Assembly (NCBI GenBank): GCA_023253625.1
Contig: JALRFY010000237.1
Location: 1-40,518, forward strand
DNA: 40,518 nt
Direction of reading: 5' to 3'
DNA from: Akkermansiaceae bacterium
GTDB taxonomy: Bacteria > Verrucomicrobiota > Verrucomicrobiia > Verrucomicrobiales > Akkermansiaceae
Below are positions 26,569 to 35,090 of this stretch, piece after piece. A program made the position numbers and the translations under genes. Within the stretch, counting starts at the first letter, position 1. Each line of letters opens with the position of its first letter. The notes under the pieces are model-generated. The model was not told the origin of the DNA, made no database searches, and saw only the letters and a list, made by a program, of their open reading frames with translations.

Positions 26569-27369
26569 TTACAGCGCGAACCTTGGCGACTGGCTGAGAA
26601 ACTCGCGCGGATTCCCGTAGATCACCCGCTCGACGGCATCGGCCAGGTGCCCGCGTGATTTCATGCGCAGCGCGCATTGCGGCACGGCGAGCGGATCGGA
26701 CACACCCCAGTCGCAGGCGGAGTTGAGCCACAAGCGCTCCGGGCCATGGACCTCGAGCATGTCGATCGCGCGGTCGAGCGAGCATTTGCTCTCGGGGTAA
26801 AGCGTCATGCCCGCCCAGTAGCCGGCATCCAGCACCATCGTGACGGTGTGCTCCTCCACGTGATCGATGATGACGCGCGAGCGGTCGAGTTTTGAAAAAT
26901 TCGCCAGTGATTCCAGCGTCAGCCGCGTCCCCTTGAGCTTGTCTTCGAGATGCGGAGTGTGAATCAGGACCGGCAGGTCGTGATCGAGTGCGATCTGCAC
27001 GTGCTCCTCGAAAATCGCCTGTTCGTTGCGCGTGTTCTTGTTGAAGCCGATCTCGCCGATGCCGAGCACGTTGCCGCACCGGATGAAATCCGGAATCAAC
27101 GCCATCACCTCGCGGGCGAACACCGGGTCGTCCGCCTCCTTCGGATTGATGCACAACCAGCAGAAGTGGCGGATGCCGAATTTCGCCGCACGCTTCGGCT
27201 CATACTCGGTGAGCTGGCGGAAATAATCGTAAAACCCCTGCGCCGAGCTGCGGTCGAAACCGGCCCAGAACGCGGGTTCACACAAGGCCTCGCAGCCGGC
27301 GAGCGCGAGCTTCTGGTAGTCATCCGTTGTGCGGCTGACCATGTGGGCGTGGGGTTCAATGTAGCGCAT
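26569..27369 (-). CDS. TatD-family metal hydrolase, EboB-like
   Basis: A 266-residue TIM-barrel metal-dependent hydrolase. The metal-binding HxH is in [18 protein letters not shown] (His7, His9), with [14 protein letters not shown] and IIDHVEEHT supplying further ligands and [12 protein letters not shown] near the end. These blocks match the EboB branch (a component of the ebo cluster for precursor export in algae and bacteria) rather than the DNase TatD. None of the other ebo genes (prenyltransferase, dehydroquinate-synthase-like) is present, so its job here is open. It follows a 90-aa gene after 22 bp and should share its transcript. The frame is open upstream, but ATG 27369 starts the conserved region. 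Confidence 0.82.
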   Translation of the reverse strand: MRYIEPHAHMVSRTTDDYQKLALAGCEALCEPAFWAGFDRSSAQGFYDYFRQLTEYEPKRAAKFGIRHFCWLCINPKEADDPVFAREVMALIPDFIRCGNVLGIGEIGFNKNTRNEQAIFEEHVQIALDHDLPVLIHTPHLEDKLKGTRLTLESLANFSKLDRSRVIIDHVEEHTVTMVLDAGYWAGMTLYPESKCSLDRAIDMLEVHGPERLWLNSACDWGVSDPLAVPQCALRMKSRGHLADAVERVIYGNPREFLSQSPRFAL

Positions 27370-27391
27370 ATGGCCGGAAAAATGGTAAATT

Positions 27392-27664
27392 TCAGAAATC
27401 GGCGGGTGGAGGAGCACCGTAGGCACCTTGTCGCTTCGCCTGCGGGATCGGTTCGGTGGATGGATCGGACATGGCCTCCAGGATCGCCCGCGCCCGGTCG
27501 CCGCGCGATTCCAGCAGCACGGGCAGCGCGGACCGCAGCGCGGCCAACCGGAAATCGTCATCGCCTGCGGCGCGGTCCATGCGGTCGAGGAACGCCGCCA
27601 AGTCCAGCAACTTGTGGCGCGCATCGATGAATTGCAAATCCAGCAGCTGTTTCTTCTGCGGCAT
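27392..27664 (-). CDS. Small protein upstream of the EboB-like hydrolase
   Basis: A 90-residue protein I do not recognise. It is largely helical ([20 protein letters not shown] and [15 protein letters not shown]) with charged residues, no signal peptide and a Pro/Gly-rich tail ([10 protein letters not shown]). It lies 22 bp upstream of the hydrolase on the same strand, with GGGAG 16 bases before its ATG, so it is probably a real, co-expressed partner. It could stand in for EboA positionally, but it is much shorter than EboA and I see no matching motif. Function unknown. Confidence 0.65.
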   Translation of the reverse strand: MPQKKQLLDLQFIDARHKLLDLAAFLDRMDRAAGDDDFRLAALRSALPVLLESRGDRARAILEAMSDPSTEPIPQAKRQGAYGAPPPADF

Positions 27665-27901
27665 GCCTGCGGGTTACTCCCGCAGGCAATGATTGGTCAA
27701 CCCCGGAAAATCGGATTGTCCGTGCGCGCGCAAGCAGACCGCTGGCAGGACGGGTGGAAGCGCTGCTTTCGGCATGGACGGCGGAGCCATCGGAACGCGG
27801 AGGGCGCGCGTAACGATCGATCGCACGACCCGCTGTTTCCTGCGCTTGCGTGTCCGCCGTCCATGACGAACATCCGTCTGCCCGCCAATCCCCGAACCTT
27901 C

Positions 27902-29107
27902 ATGAAACCCGCCATCCTCCTGGCACTGCTCGTGCTGCCGGCACAGGCACAGATACGCGCCATCTTTGAAATCATCGAAACCCCGGCCGGCAACCCACTG
28001 GGTGACGTGGTGGTGGAGCTGCAATACGACAAGACGCCGCAGACCGTGGCGAACTTCATCGGCCTCGCCGAGGCCACCCGCCCGTGTTATGACGCCGGCA
28101 CCGGCGCGGTCCGGCCGAAGCACTTCTACACCGGCGAGCCATTCTACCGGGTGGTCAATGACCCCGGATTCAAGATCGCGCAGACCGGATCCGGCAACGG
28201 GACCAACTCGGGCGGCGGTCCGGGCTACAATTTCCGCGATGAATTCCACCCTGGGCTCCGGCATGATCCCTACGTGCTTGCCATGGCCAACTCCGGCCCG
28301 AACACCAACGGCAGCCAGATTTACCTCACCGGCAGTGCCGCCATCCCCTCGCTCGATGGCAAGCACACCGTCTTCGGCCTCGTCACCGATCCCGCCAGCC
28401 GCACGACGATCGATCGAATCATGGCTGCGGGAACCAATCGCACCCGCATCGGGAACCTCGTCATCCAGCGCGAAGGCCCGGATGCGCTGGCGTTCGACAC
28501 ATCCGGCCAGAACCTGCCCATTTACCAGGCCGTGCCAGGGGCCTTGTCCGTGAATATCTCTGCGGGGATTTATGATGTTTCCTATACACCGGCCATCAGT
28601 GTGACCGGCGATTCCGTTTTCAGCGTATCCATGAGCACCGATCTGAAAACATGGAATTTCATCGGCCGCCTGCGGCCAGGCAGCCCTTTGGTTCAAGGAT
28701 CGCCGATAAGCTTTCCTTTCGCGCAGGAAACAAAGGAATTTTATCATATCTCCCTGCTTCGGAACCCGGATGCCCTGCGCCAGGAATGGCTCGCCGGCAG
28801 AACCATGGTTCTGAATTTCGCGGGAGGAATTGCCTACACATTGACATACGGTTCGGGCGGGGCTTCCGGAACGCTGGTGGTTTCATCCAATCCGAGCCAG
28901 GCGATTCCCTTCCAACTGCTGCAGCATGAGCCGGATGCCTATGGAGCTGCGTTGGTGGTGAATCCATATCCCTATCCGGCATTACGGATTGTGGCGGGTT
29001 ATGACACCGCCACCGGAACGCAGGTCACGGGGCGTCATTCGAGCTCGCAATGGAATGGCGCGAATTGGGCCGCCATGGGCTCCGGTGCCCTCACGCTGAG
29101 CAGGTAG
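27902..29107 (+). CDS. Secreted cyclophilin-type peptidyl-prolyl isomerase with C-terminal extension
   Basis: A 401-residue exported protein. A short signal peptide (MKPAILLALLVLPAQA) precedes a cyclophilin domain (about 18-205) with PQTVANFIGLAEA, PFYRVVNDPGFKIAQTGSGNG and, at the active site, YVLAMANSGPNTNGSQIYLT, then SLDGKHTVFGLV. Cyclophilins isomerise Xaa-Pro bonds and help fold exported proteins. The remaining 190 residues are an unrelated beta-rich part including VSMSTDLKTW, a motif also seen in the giant surface protein (YSSDLNSW). ATG 27902 starts the signal peptide; ATG 27863 in frame would lengthen it. It is divergent from the 90-aa gene. Confidence 0.88.
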   Translation: MKPAILLALLVLPAQAQIRAIFEIIETPAGNPLGDVVVELQYDKTPQTVANFIGLAEATRPCYDAGTGAVRPKHFYTGEPFYRVVNDPGFKIAQTGSGNGTNSGGGPGYNFRDEFHPGLRHDPYVLAMANSGPNTNGSQIYLTGSAAIPSLDGKHTVFGLVTDPASRTTIDRIMAAGTNRTRIGNLVIQREGPDALAFDTSGQNLPIYQAVPGALSVNISAGIYDVSYTPAISVTGDSVFSVSMSTDLKTWNFIGRLRPGSPLVQGSPISFPFAQETKEFYHISLLRNPDALRQEWLAGRTMVLNFAGGIAYTLTYGSGGASGTLVVSSNPSQAIPFQLLQHEPDAYGAALVVNPYPYPALRIVAGYDTATGTQVTGRHSSSQWNGANWAAMGSGALTLSR

Positions 29108-29127
29108 GCACGGTGGCGGGTGGCGGG

Positions 29128-31245
29128 TCAGGCCACAGCCGGCTCGGTGAGGCCGCTGCGGACCAGAAGCGGTTCGAGCTCCGGATCGCGGCCCATGAAG
29201 CGGCGGTAGAGTTCGTCCACGGGGGCGGCGTTCCCCTGGCTGAGGATGTGTTGGCGGAACGAGCGGCCGGTTTCCGGATTGAGGACACCCTCGTCCTGGA
29301 AGCGGGTGAAGGCGTCGGCATCGAGCACCTCGGCCCACTTGTAGGAATAATAGCCCGCGGCATAGCCGGTGGGGCTGCCAAACAAGTGGTTGAAATGCCG
29401 CAGAATGGTCGGCCCCGCCGTCTTGAGCGGTGCCCGGTAATCGGCGAGGATCTCGCGGTCGATCTCATCCAGATCGCGACCGCGCCATTTTTCAACATGA
29501 ATGTGCAATTCGAGGTCGATCCTGCCCAGTGAGAGCTGCCGCATGAAGGCGGTGGCGCTCATGTAATTGCGCGCGGCGATCATTTTGTCGAACAGCGCGC
29601 CGGGAATCGGCTCGCCGGTGTCGTAGTGGCGCGCAAAGAGATCGAGCGACTCGCGATGCCAGCAGAAATTTTCCATGATCTGGGAGGGCAGCTCGACGAA
29701 ATCCCACGGCACGTTGGTGCCGGAGAGCGACTTCACCGGCACCTCGCTGAGCATGCCATGGAGCAGGTGGCCGAATTCATGGAAGATCGTTTCCACCTCG
29801 CCGTGGGTGAGCAGTGCGGGCTTGCCATCCACCGGCGGGCTCATGTTGCCGACGATCAGGCCGAGGTGCGGCTCACCCGGAGCGCCGGTGTGCAGCGAGT
29901 TCATCCACGCGCCGCCGCGTTTGGATTCACGGGGATGCCAGTCGGCATAAAACGATCCGAGGTGGCGGCCGGTCGCGGAGTCGTGGATTTCATAAAACGA
30001 GACCTCCGGGTGCCAAACCTCGACCTTCTCCTCCGGCGCAGGGTTTGCCTGGCCGGCTGCCAGGAAAACGGTGTCCATCTGGGTGATGGTGATGCCGAAG
30101 AGGCGCGCGGCGATTTCGAACATGCCGGACATGACACCATCGACCGGGAAATACGGCCGCAGCTGCTCGGCATCGAGGTCATAGTTCTCCTTGCGCTGGC
30201 GCTCGGCCCAGTAGGTGGTTTCCCATGGTTCCAACAGGTCCACGGGCCTGCCGGTTTTCGCGGCCTTGTATTGCGCGAGCTGACGGAAGTCGGCGAGGAA
30301 AGCGGGCTTCACACGGCGGTGCATGCCTTCCACGAATTCGAGCGCGCCGGCACCGGTCTTGGCCATGCGGCGCAACAAGGCCAAGTCGGCAAAATGCTCC
30401 TGGCCGAGGATTTCCGCCTTCTCATGGCGCAGCTCGATGATTTTCCAGACGAGCGCGGAGTTGTCATGCTTGCCATGGCCGCCGATTTGCCCCGCGGCCT
30501 CCCAGACCTGGCGGCGGATCGAATCGTCCTCGAGGTATTGCATGATGGGGAACATCGAGGGGAACTGGAGCGTGAAGCGCCATGCCGGCTTGCCATCCGT
30601 GGCGAGGCCCTTGGTGCCCGCATTGGCGGCGGCGGCGGCCTTGGCGGAATCCGGCAGGCCGGCGAGCTTCGATTCATCTTCAATCACGAGCTCCCAGGCG
30701 TTGGTGGAGTCGAGCACGTTTTCGGAGTATTGCTTGGTGAGCTTGGAAAGCTCGGATTCGATTTGCGCCACGCGCTGTTTCCGGTCTGGCGGCAGGTCGG
30801 CACCGGATTGGCGGAAGTCGTCCATGGTTTCCTGAACGAAGCGTTTTTCCACGGGATCGAGTGTTTCGACCGCACGGCTTTCCCCGAAGGCCTTGAGTGT
30901 TTGCCACAAGCGCTCGTTGAGCGGGATCGAGGAATAGAATCCACTGACTTCCGGCAACATCCGGTTGAGCGCCTCGCGGCGCGCGGGTTGGTCCTCCACG
31001 GAATCGAGGTGCTGCAGGCGGCCCCAGCCACGGCTGAGGTCCTCGGTGGCGTTTTCGAGCGCGAGAAAAGTGGACTCATAGGTCAGCGACTCGGGATCCT
31101 GGGCGCAGATCGCCTCGATGGCCGCAGCGGCGTTTTCGAGCGCATGGCGGATGTCGGGCTCGACACGGTCGGCAGTGAGCCTGGACCAGCAGACGTGGAG
31201 GTCGGGTGAGAGAAACGGATGAATGGCGGCGGGGTGGTTTTTCAT
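29128..31245 (-). CDS. prlC: M3-family oligopeptidase (oligopeptidase A-like)
   Basis: A 705-residue zinc metallopeptidase of the M3 (thimet/oligopeptidase A) family that degrades cytoplasmic peptides, including cleaved signal peptides. The zinc-binding HEFGH is at residues 489-493 within ETIFHEFGHLLHGML, the distal Glu follows in NFCWHRESL region, and PTGYAAGYYSYKWAEVLDAD near the C-terminus is typical. Its ATG overlaps the stop of the upstream 85-aa gene as ATGA, so translation is coupled. It converges on the cyclophilin gene. Length is as expected for PrlC (680 aa in E. coli). Confidence 0.93.
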   Translation of the reverse strand: MKNHPAAIHPFLSPDLHVCWSRLTADRVEPDIRHALENAAAAIEAICAQDPESLTYESTFLALENATEDLSRGWGRLQHLDSVEDQPARREALNRMLPEVSGFYSSIPLNERLWQTLKAFGESRAVETLDPVEKRFVQETMDDFRQSGADLPPDRKQRVAQIESELSKLTKQYSENVLDSTNAWELVIEDESKLAGLPDSAKAAAAANAGTKGLATDGKPAWRFTLQFPSMFPIMQYLEDDSIRRQVWEAAGQIGGHGKHDNSALVWKIIELRHEKAEILGQEHFADLALLRRMAKTGAGALEFVEGMHRRVKPAFLADFRQLAQYKAAKTGRPVDLLEPWETTYWAERQRKENYDLDAEQLRPYFPVDGVMSGMFEIAARLFGITITQMDTVFLAAGQANPAPEEKVEVWHPEVSFYEIHDSATGRHLGSFYADWHPRESKRGGAWMNSLHTGAPGEPHLGLIVGNMSPPVDGKPALLTHGEVETIFHEFGHLLHGMLSEVPVKSLSGTNVPWDFVELPSQIMENFCWHRESLDLFARHYDTGEPIPGALFDKMIAARNYMSATAFMRQLSLGRIDLELHIHVEKWRGRDLDEIDREILADYRAPLKTAGPTILRHFNHLFGSPTGYAAGYYSYKWAEVLDADAFTRFQDEGVLNPETGRSFRQHILSQGNAAPVDELYRRFMGRDPELEPLLVRSGLTEPAVA

Positions 31246-31499
31246 GGGTCGGTGGGGAAAGCTTCGAGGATGCGGTCGATTTCGGCGACGCGCTCCCATG
31301 GCAGGCGTTTGCGTTGGTATTTGTTGAAAACGATATCGCGCAGCTCAAGCCAGACCGAGGCGGGCACTTGGCGGAGGTCCTCCCAGACGGGATTGCGCTT
31401 GATGGTGGTGGTCATGATGGTCCAGCGCCCGCCGATGTAGTTGGCGCGGTAGTAGGTTTTTCCAGCGCCGGTTTTGTCGAACCATTCGTGACTTTCCAT
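31242..31499 (-). CDS. Small conserved-looking protein coupled to the M3 peptidase
   Basis: An 85-residue protein, unknown to me. It starts MESHEWFDKTGAGKTYYRANYI in short form, has YYRANYIGGRW, then a basic helical half (VWLELRDIVFNKYQRKRLPW) ending in EIDRILEAFPTDP. No signal or membrane segment. Its TGA overlaps the ATG of the M3 peptidase gene (ATGA), a strong sign that it is translated. ATG 31499 was preferred; the frame is open 28 codons upstream. It is divergent from the Sel1-repeat gene with 84 bp between. Confidence 0.7.
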   Translation of the reverse strand: MESHEWFDKTGAGKTYYRANYIGGRWTIMTTTIKRNPVWEDLRQVPASVWLELRDIVFNKYQRKRLPWERVAEIDRILEAFPTDP

Positions 31500-31583
31500 G
31501 CCGCGCCAGTGTGGCCCGGCACCCGGGCCGGACAAGGACGAATCTCGCTTGCCATCGGAGTGGGTCCGCGTCTTGCTTGCCAC

Positions 31584-33101
31584 ATGATCCTGCGCAAAGC
31601 CCTCGCATTGTTCCTGACCGTGGCACTCGCCCCTGCACTGCCTGCAGCCGTTTCACTGCCCGCCGAGAACACCGCCGCCCTTCCGGCCGATGCCGAAGGT
31701 CCCGCGAAGCCCGCGCTCGACGCCTTCAATGCCGGCCAGCACGCAAAAGCGGTGGAACTGGCCAAACCGCTCGCGGAGGCAGGCAATGCCGATGCGCTGT
31801 ATTTGATGGGTTATGCCCACGAGACCGGCCAGGGAGCGCAGGCCTCGCGCGAGGAGGCGCTCGCCTGGTATCGCAAGGCGGCAGCCGCAAAGCACAACGA
31901 CGCCAGCTACCGCATGGCCTTCATCCTGCTCGCCTCGGAAGATGAAAAGGAACGCGAACAAGCCCGCGAGAGCCTGGAATCCGCCGCCCAAAGCGATGTC
32001 TCAGTGGCCGGCCGTATCCTTGGCGACGCCTACCTGCGTGGCCGCCTCAGCCCCGCGCCCGATCCGGACAAGGCGGCATCCTGGTGGCAGCGCGCGGCGG
32101 ATGCCGGCGACATCCCATCACTCCTTTTGCTTGGCCGGTTTTATGACGGCCAGTTCGGCTTCCCGGAGCTGCGGGATTTGAAAAAAGCAATCGATTCCTA
32201 CACCAAGGCCGCGGATTCCGGCAATGTTGGTGCCATGGTCGCGCTCGGTTCGCGCCTGCTCAATGGCGAGAAGGAAATCCGCGATGAAAAAAAGGCCCGC
32301 GTGTGGCTCCAGAAGGCAATCGATGCCAAGGAATACTCCGCTTACCTCGCGCTCGGCGATTTCGAGGAAAACGTCAATCAGGACCTCAAGGCCGCCTTCG
32401 CCCAATACGAACGCGGCAAGGATGCCGGGCAGGTCGATTGCATGCTGCGCGCAGCGGTGTTTCACATGGAGGGCAAAGGCACGGAAAAGGATGTCCAGCG
32501 AGGCCTCGACATCCTCGACCAAGCAGCCAAGGCGGGCAATCCGCTGGCGCATTTCCGACTCGCGGCACATGCCTTCTCCGCCAAGGAACCCGATCTCCTC
32601 CGCGGCTACGCCCACCTCGTTTCCGCCGCCAATTCCAACTTCGTCGAGGCGCAGAACGAACTCGGACTACTCTACCTCTCCGACCGCCTGCAAGTGGCGG
32701 ATCCGACCGCCGGCGTGTCCTGGCTCGCCCGCGCTGCGAGAAATGGCCACCCGGCCGCGCAGAACAACCTGGCGACTTTGTATGAAAAAGGCCTCGCGGG
32801 TCTCGACCGCAACTTGGAAAACGCCGGCCAGCTTTACTCGCTCGCCGCCAATCAAGGCCACCCCGCCGCCACGCTTGCTCTGGCCCGCATGCACCGTGAC
32901 GGCACCGGCATTGATGCCGACCCCGTGAAAGCCTGGGCGCTTGCCTCGCTGGCCGACGAACGTGGGGCGGATGAAGCTGCGGATATGGTCAAATCCATCG
33001 GCAGCAAACTCAGCGAGCAACAACGGGTCGCCGCTGCGAAAATGCTCGCCGACATCAAATCCGGCAAAGCGCCTGCCACCACGGAAGCCAAAGGCGAATA
33101 A
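31584..33101 (+). CDS. Secreted Sel1-like repeat protein
   Basis: A 505-residue protein with a Sec signal peptide (LRKALALFLTVALAPALPAA) and at least ten Sel1-like helical repeats covering the rest, for example ALYLMGYAHETGQGAQASRE then ALAWYRKAAA, PDKAASWWQRAADAGDIPS, AIDSYTKAADSGNVGAM, GLDILDQAAKAGNPLAHF and AAQNNLATLYEKGLAGLDRN. Sel1/TPR-type repeats bind proteins or peptides, so it probably scaffolds periplasmic complexes. ATG 31584 starts the signal peptide although the frame is open far upstream. It ends 21 bp before purN. The role is not more specific than this. Confidence 0.88.
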   Translation: MILRKALALFLTVALAPALPAAVSLPAENTAALPADAEGPAKPALDAFNAGQHAKAVELAKPLAEAGNADALYLMGYAHETGQGAQASREEALAWYRKAAAAKHNDASYRMAFILLASEDEKEREQARESLESAAQSDVSVAGRILGDAYLRGRLSPAPDPDKAASWWQRAADAGDIPSLLLLGRFYDGQFGFPELRDLKKAIDSYTKAADSGNVGAMVALGSRLLNGEKEIRDEKKARVWLQKAIDAKEYSAYLALGDFEENVNQDLKAAFAQYERGKDAGQVDCMLRAAVFHMEGKGTEKDVQRGLDILDQAAKAGNPLAHFRLAAHAFSAKEPDLLRGYAHLVSAANSNFVEAQNELGLLYLSDRLQVADPTAGVSWLARAARNGHPAAQNNLATLYEKGLAGLDRNLENAGQLYSLAANQGHPAATLALARMHRDGTGIDADPVKAWALASLADERGADEAADMVKSIGSKLSEQQRVAAAKMLADIKSGKAPATTEAKGE

Positions 33102-33122
33102 GCTCCCCCGCCCGGTTTCACC

Positions 33123-33704
33123 ATGACCCTCGGCATTCTCGGCTCGGGCTCCGGCTCGAACATGCAGGCCATCCTCGACGCCATCGCCAGCGGCACGCTC
33201 GACGCCCGCGTCGCGCTCGTCCTTTCCGACAATCCCGACGCCTACATTCTCGAACGCGCGCGCAGCCACGGGATCGAATCCGGCGTGATCGACTGCCACG
33301 GCTTCCGCACGAAATTCCCCGGGGATGCCCAGCGCGAAACCGCAAACCGCCTCAAGGCCGCGGGAGTCGAACTCGTCTGCCTCGCCGGCTTCATGCGGAT
33401 GGTGAAACGCCCGTTGCTGGAGGCATTTCCCGGGCGCATCATCAACATCCACCCTGCCCTGCTGCCCGCGTTTCCCGGACTCGAGGCATGGAAGCAGGCG
33501 CTCGACGCCGGTGTCCCGGAAACCGGCGCGACCGTCCACTACGTGGATGAAGGCATGGATACCGGCCCGGTGATTCTTCAGGAAACAGTGCCCGTTCTCC
33601 ACGGCGACACCACCGAAACGCTGCACGCGCGTATCCAGAAGGTGGAACACCGGATTTATCCCGCAGCCATCCGCCTGATCGCCGCCCGCAGTGCAGTGCG
33701 CTAG
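33123..33704 (+). CDS. purN: Phosphoribosylglycinamide formyltransferase
   Basis: A 193-residue cytoplasmic enzyme that transfers the formyl group of 10-formyltetrahydrofolate to GAR, the third step of purine synthesis. The phosphate-binding loop GSGSGSN (7-13), catalytic Asn108 and His110 in INIHPALLPAFPG, and Asp146 in TVHYVDEGMDTGP match the E. coli Asn106/His108/Asp144 triad. Length is normal (212 aa in E. coli). It follows the Sel1 gene by 21 bp and converges on chrA. No other purine genes are in the window. Confidence 0.95.
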   Translation: MTLGILGSGSGSNMQAILDAIASGTLDARVALVLSDNPDAYILERARSHGIESGVIDCHGFRTKFPGDAQRETANRLKAAGVELVCLAGFMRMVKRPLLEAFPGRIINIHPALLPAFPGLEAWKQALDAGVPETGATVHYVDEGMDTGPVILQETVPVLHGDTTETLHARIQKVEHRIYPAAIRLIAARSAVR

Positions 33705-33724
33705 AATCGTTGCCCTGTGTGCGC

Positions 33725-35038
33725 CTATCCTCCCCCGAGCCAGCCGGCCGCGAGACCGGCGAGCGCACCTAGACCCACCACGGCCGTCACTCCGCACTTG
33801 CCGAAACGCAAGAGCAGCCAGAACACCGCTGCCAGCGCCAGTGGCAGCAGGTCGGTTTCCCCCGGTTCAGGCACCACCACACTCCAGCCGAACCAAACAG
33901 CGAGATTGGCGATCACGCCGACCACTGCAGCGGTCACCACGGCAAGCGCACCAGCAAGGCGCGGATTGCCGAGCGCGCGCTCGATCCATGGCCCACCGGC
34001 GAAAATGAACAGAAAACCGGGCACAAAGGTCGCCCACACGGTGAGAAACGATCCAATGCTCGCGGCAGCCAGCGGCGAGAGCGTGCCGGGCGAATTCCAA
34101 GCGCCGAGGAAACCAACGAATTGCAGCACCAGCACCAGCGGGCCGGGAGTCGTTTCCGCGAGGCCCAGGCCGTCGATCATCTGGCCGGGCGTGAGCCAGC
34201 CATGGGTTTCCACTGCCTGCTGGGCCACGTAGGGCAGAACCGCATAGGCACCGCCGAAGGTGAGCAGCGCGGCCTTGCTGAAAAATGCCGAACCGATGGT
34301 GAGCGTGTGCGATTTCCCCAACACCGCGAGGCAGGCCACCAGCGGTGCAAGCCACAGCGCAAGCCACAGCGCGCATTGGCCGAGCGTGCGTTTCCATGAT
34401 GCCGCAGCCACGCGCCCTGCGCAGATATCATTATCATCCCAATCCGGCTTCTCCCGCGCCGCGAGCCGCTTGCCGAAGATGAGGCCGACAACCAGCGCGG
34501 CGGTCACGACCCATGGAAACGGCAGCTTGAAAACCAACAGCGCCAGCAATGCCGCCACGGCCACGCCACACAACCACGGATGATGCAGCACTTTTTTCCC
34601 GATCCGCAGCATGGCCGCCACCACGATGGCCATCACCGCGGCCTTCAGCCCGTAAAACACCCATTCCACCCATCGGAGCTCTCCCTGATAGACATACAGG
34701 CAGGACATGCACCATATCAGCAACGCGCCCGGCAGCACGAAGAGCGTGCCAGCCACGATGCCGCCGCGCGGGCCATGCAGCAGCCATCCGGTGTGGATCG
34801 CGAGTTGCTGCGCCTCCGGCCCGGGCAGCAACATGCAATAATTCAACGCATGAAGGAACCGCCGCTCGCAGAGCCAGCCGCGGCGCTCGACCAACTCGCG
34901 GTGCATCAGCGCGATCTGTCCCGCCGGGCCGCCGAAACCCAGCAGGCCGATCTTGATCCACACGGGCAGGGCTTCACGGAAAGTCGGTGCTGCGGATTTT
35001 CCGTTCATCGGCCGCGCAGGCATAGTGCCGTCCGCCAT
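33725..35038 (-). CDS. chrA: Chromate transporter, long bidomain type
   Basis: A 437-residue membrane protein of the CHR superfamily made of two homologous halves, as the family is: the N-terminal half opens with KIGLLGFGGPAGQIALMHRE and the C-terminal half with KAALLTFGGAYAVLPYVAQQ. CMLLPGPEAQQLAIHTGWLL and LAETTPGPLVLVLQFVGFLG are the matching loops. ChrA proteins expel chromate; many homologues have other or unknown anion roles. ATG 35038 was chosen; TTG 35047 or later ATGs are possible. It follows the PAS-phosphatase gene by 52 bp on the same strand. Confidence 0.9.
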   Translation of the reverse strand: MADGTMPARPMNGKSAAPTFREALPVWIKIGLLGFGGPAGQIALMHRELVERRGWLCERRFLHALNYCMLLPGPEAQQLAIHTGWLLHGPRGGIVAGTLFVLPGALLIWCMSCLYVYQGELRWVEWVFYGLKAAVMAIVVAAMLRIGKKVLHHPWLCGVAVAALLALLVFKLPFPWVVTAALVVGLIFGKRLAAREKPDWDDNDICAGRVAAASWKRTLGQCALWLALWLAPLVACLAVLGKSHTLTIGSAFFSKAALLTFGGAYAVLPYVAQQAVETHGWLTPGQMIDGLGLAETTPGPLVLVLQFVGFLGAWNSPGTLSPLAAASIGSFLTVWATFVPGFLFIFAGGPWIERALGNPRLAGALAVVTAAVVGVIANLAVWFGWSVVVPEPGETDLLPLALAAVFWLLLRFGKCGVTAVVGLGALAGLAAGWLGGG

Positions 35039-35090
35039 CTTGAACAACGATCTTTTCGCCGTGCGGCCGGCGGTGGATCACCTGCGCGAT

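Noticed and set aside
29626-31209. 527-codon ORF antisense to the M3 oligopeptidase
   Set aside because: Shadow of a gene with an intact zinc motif; no recognisable domain.
32667-33797. 376-codon ORF antisense to the Sel1 gene and purN
   Set aside because: It spans two confirmed genes and lacks any domain.
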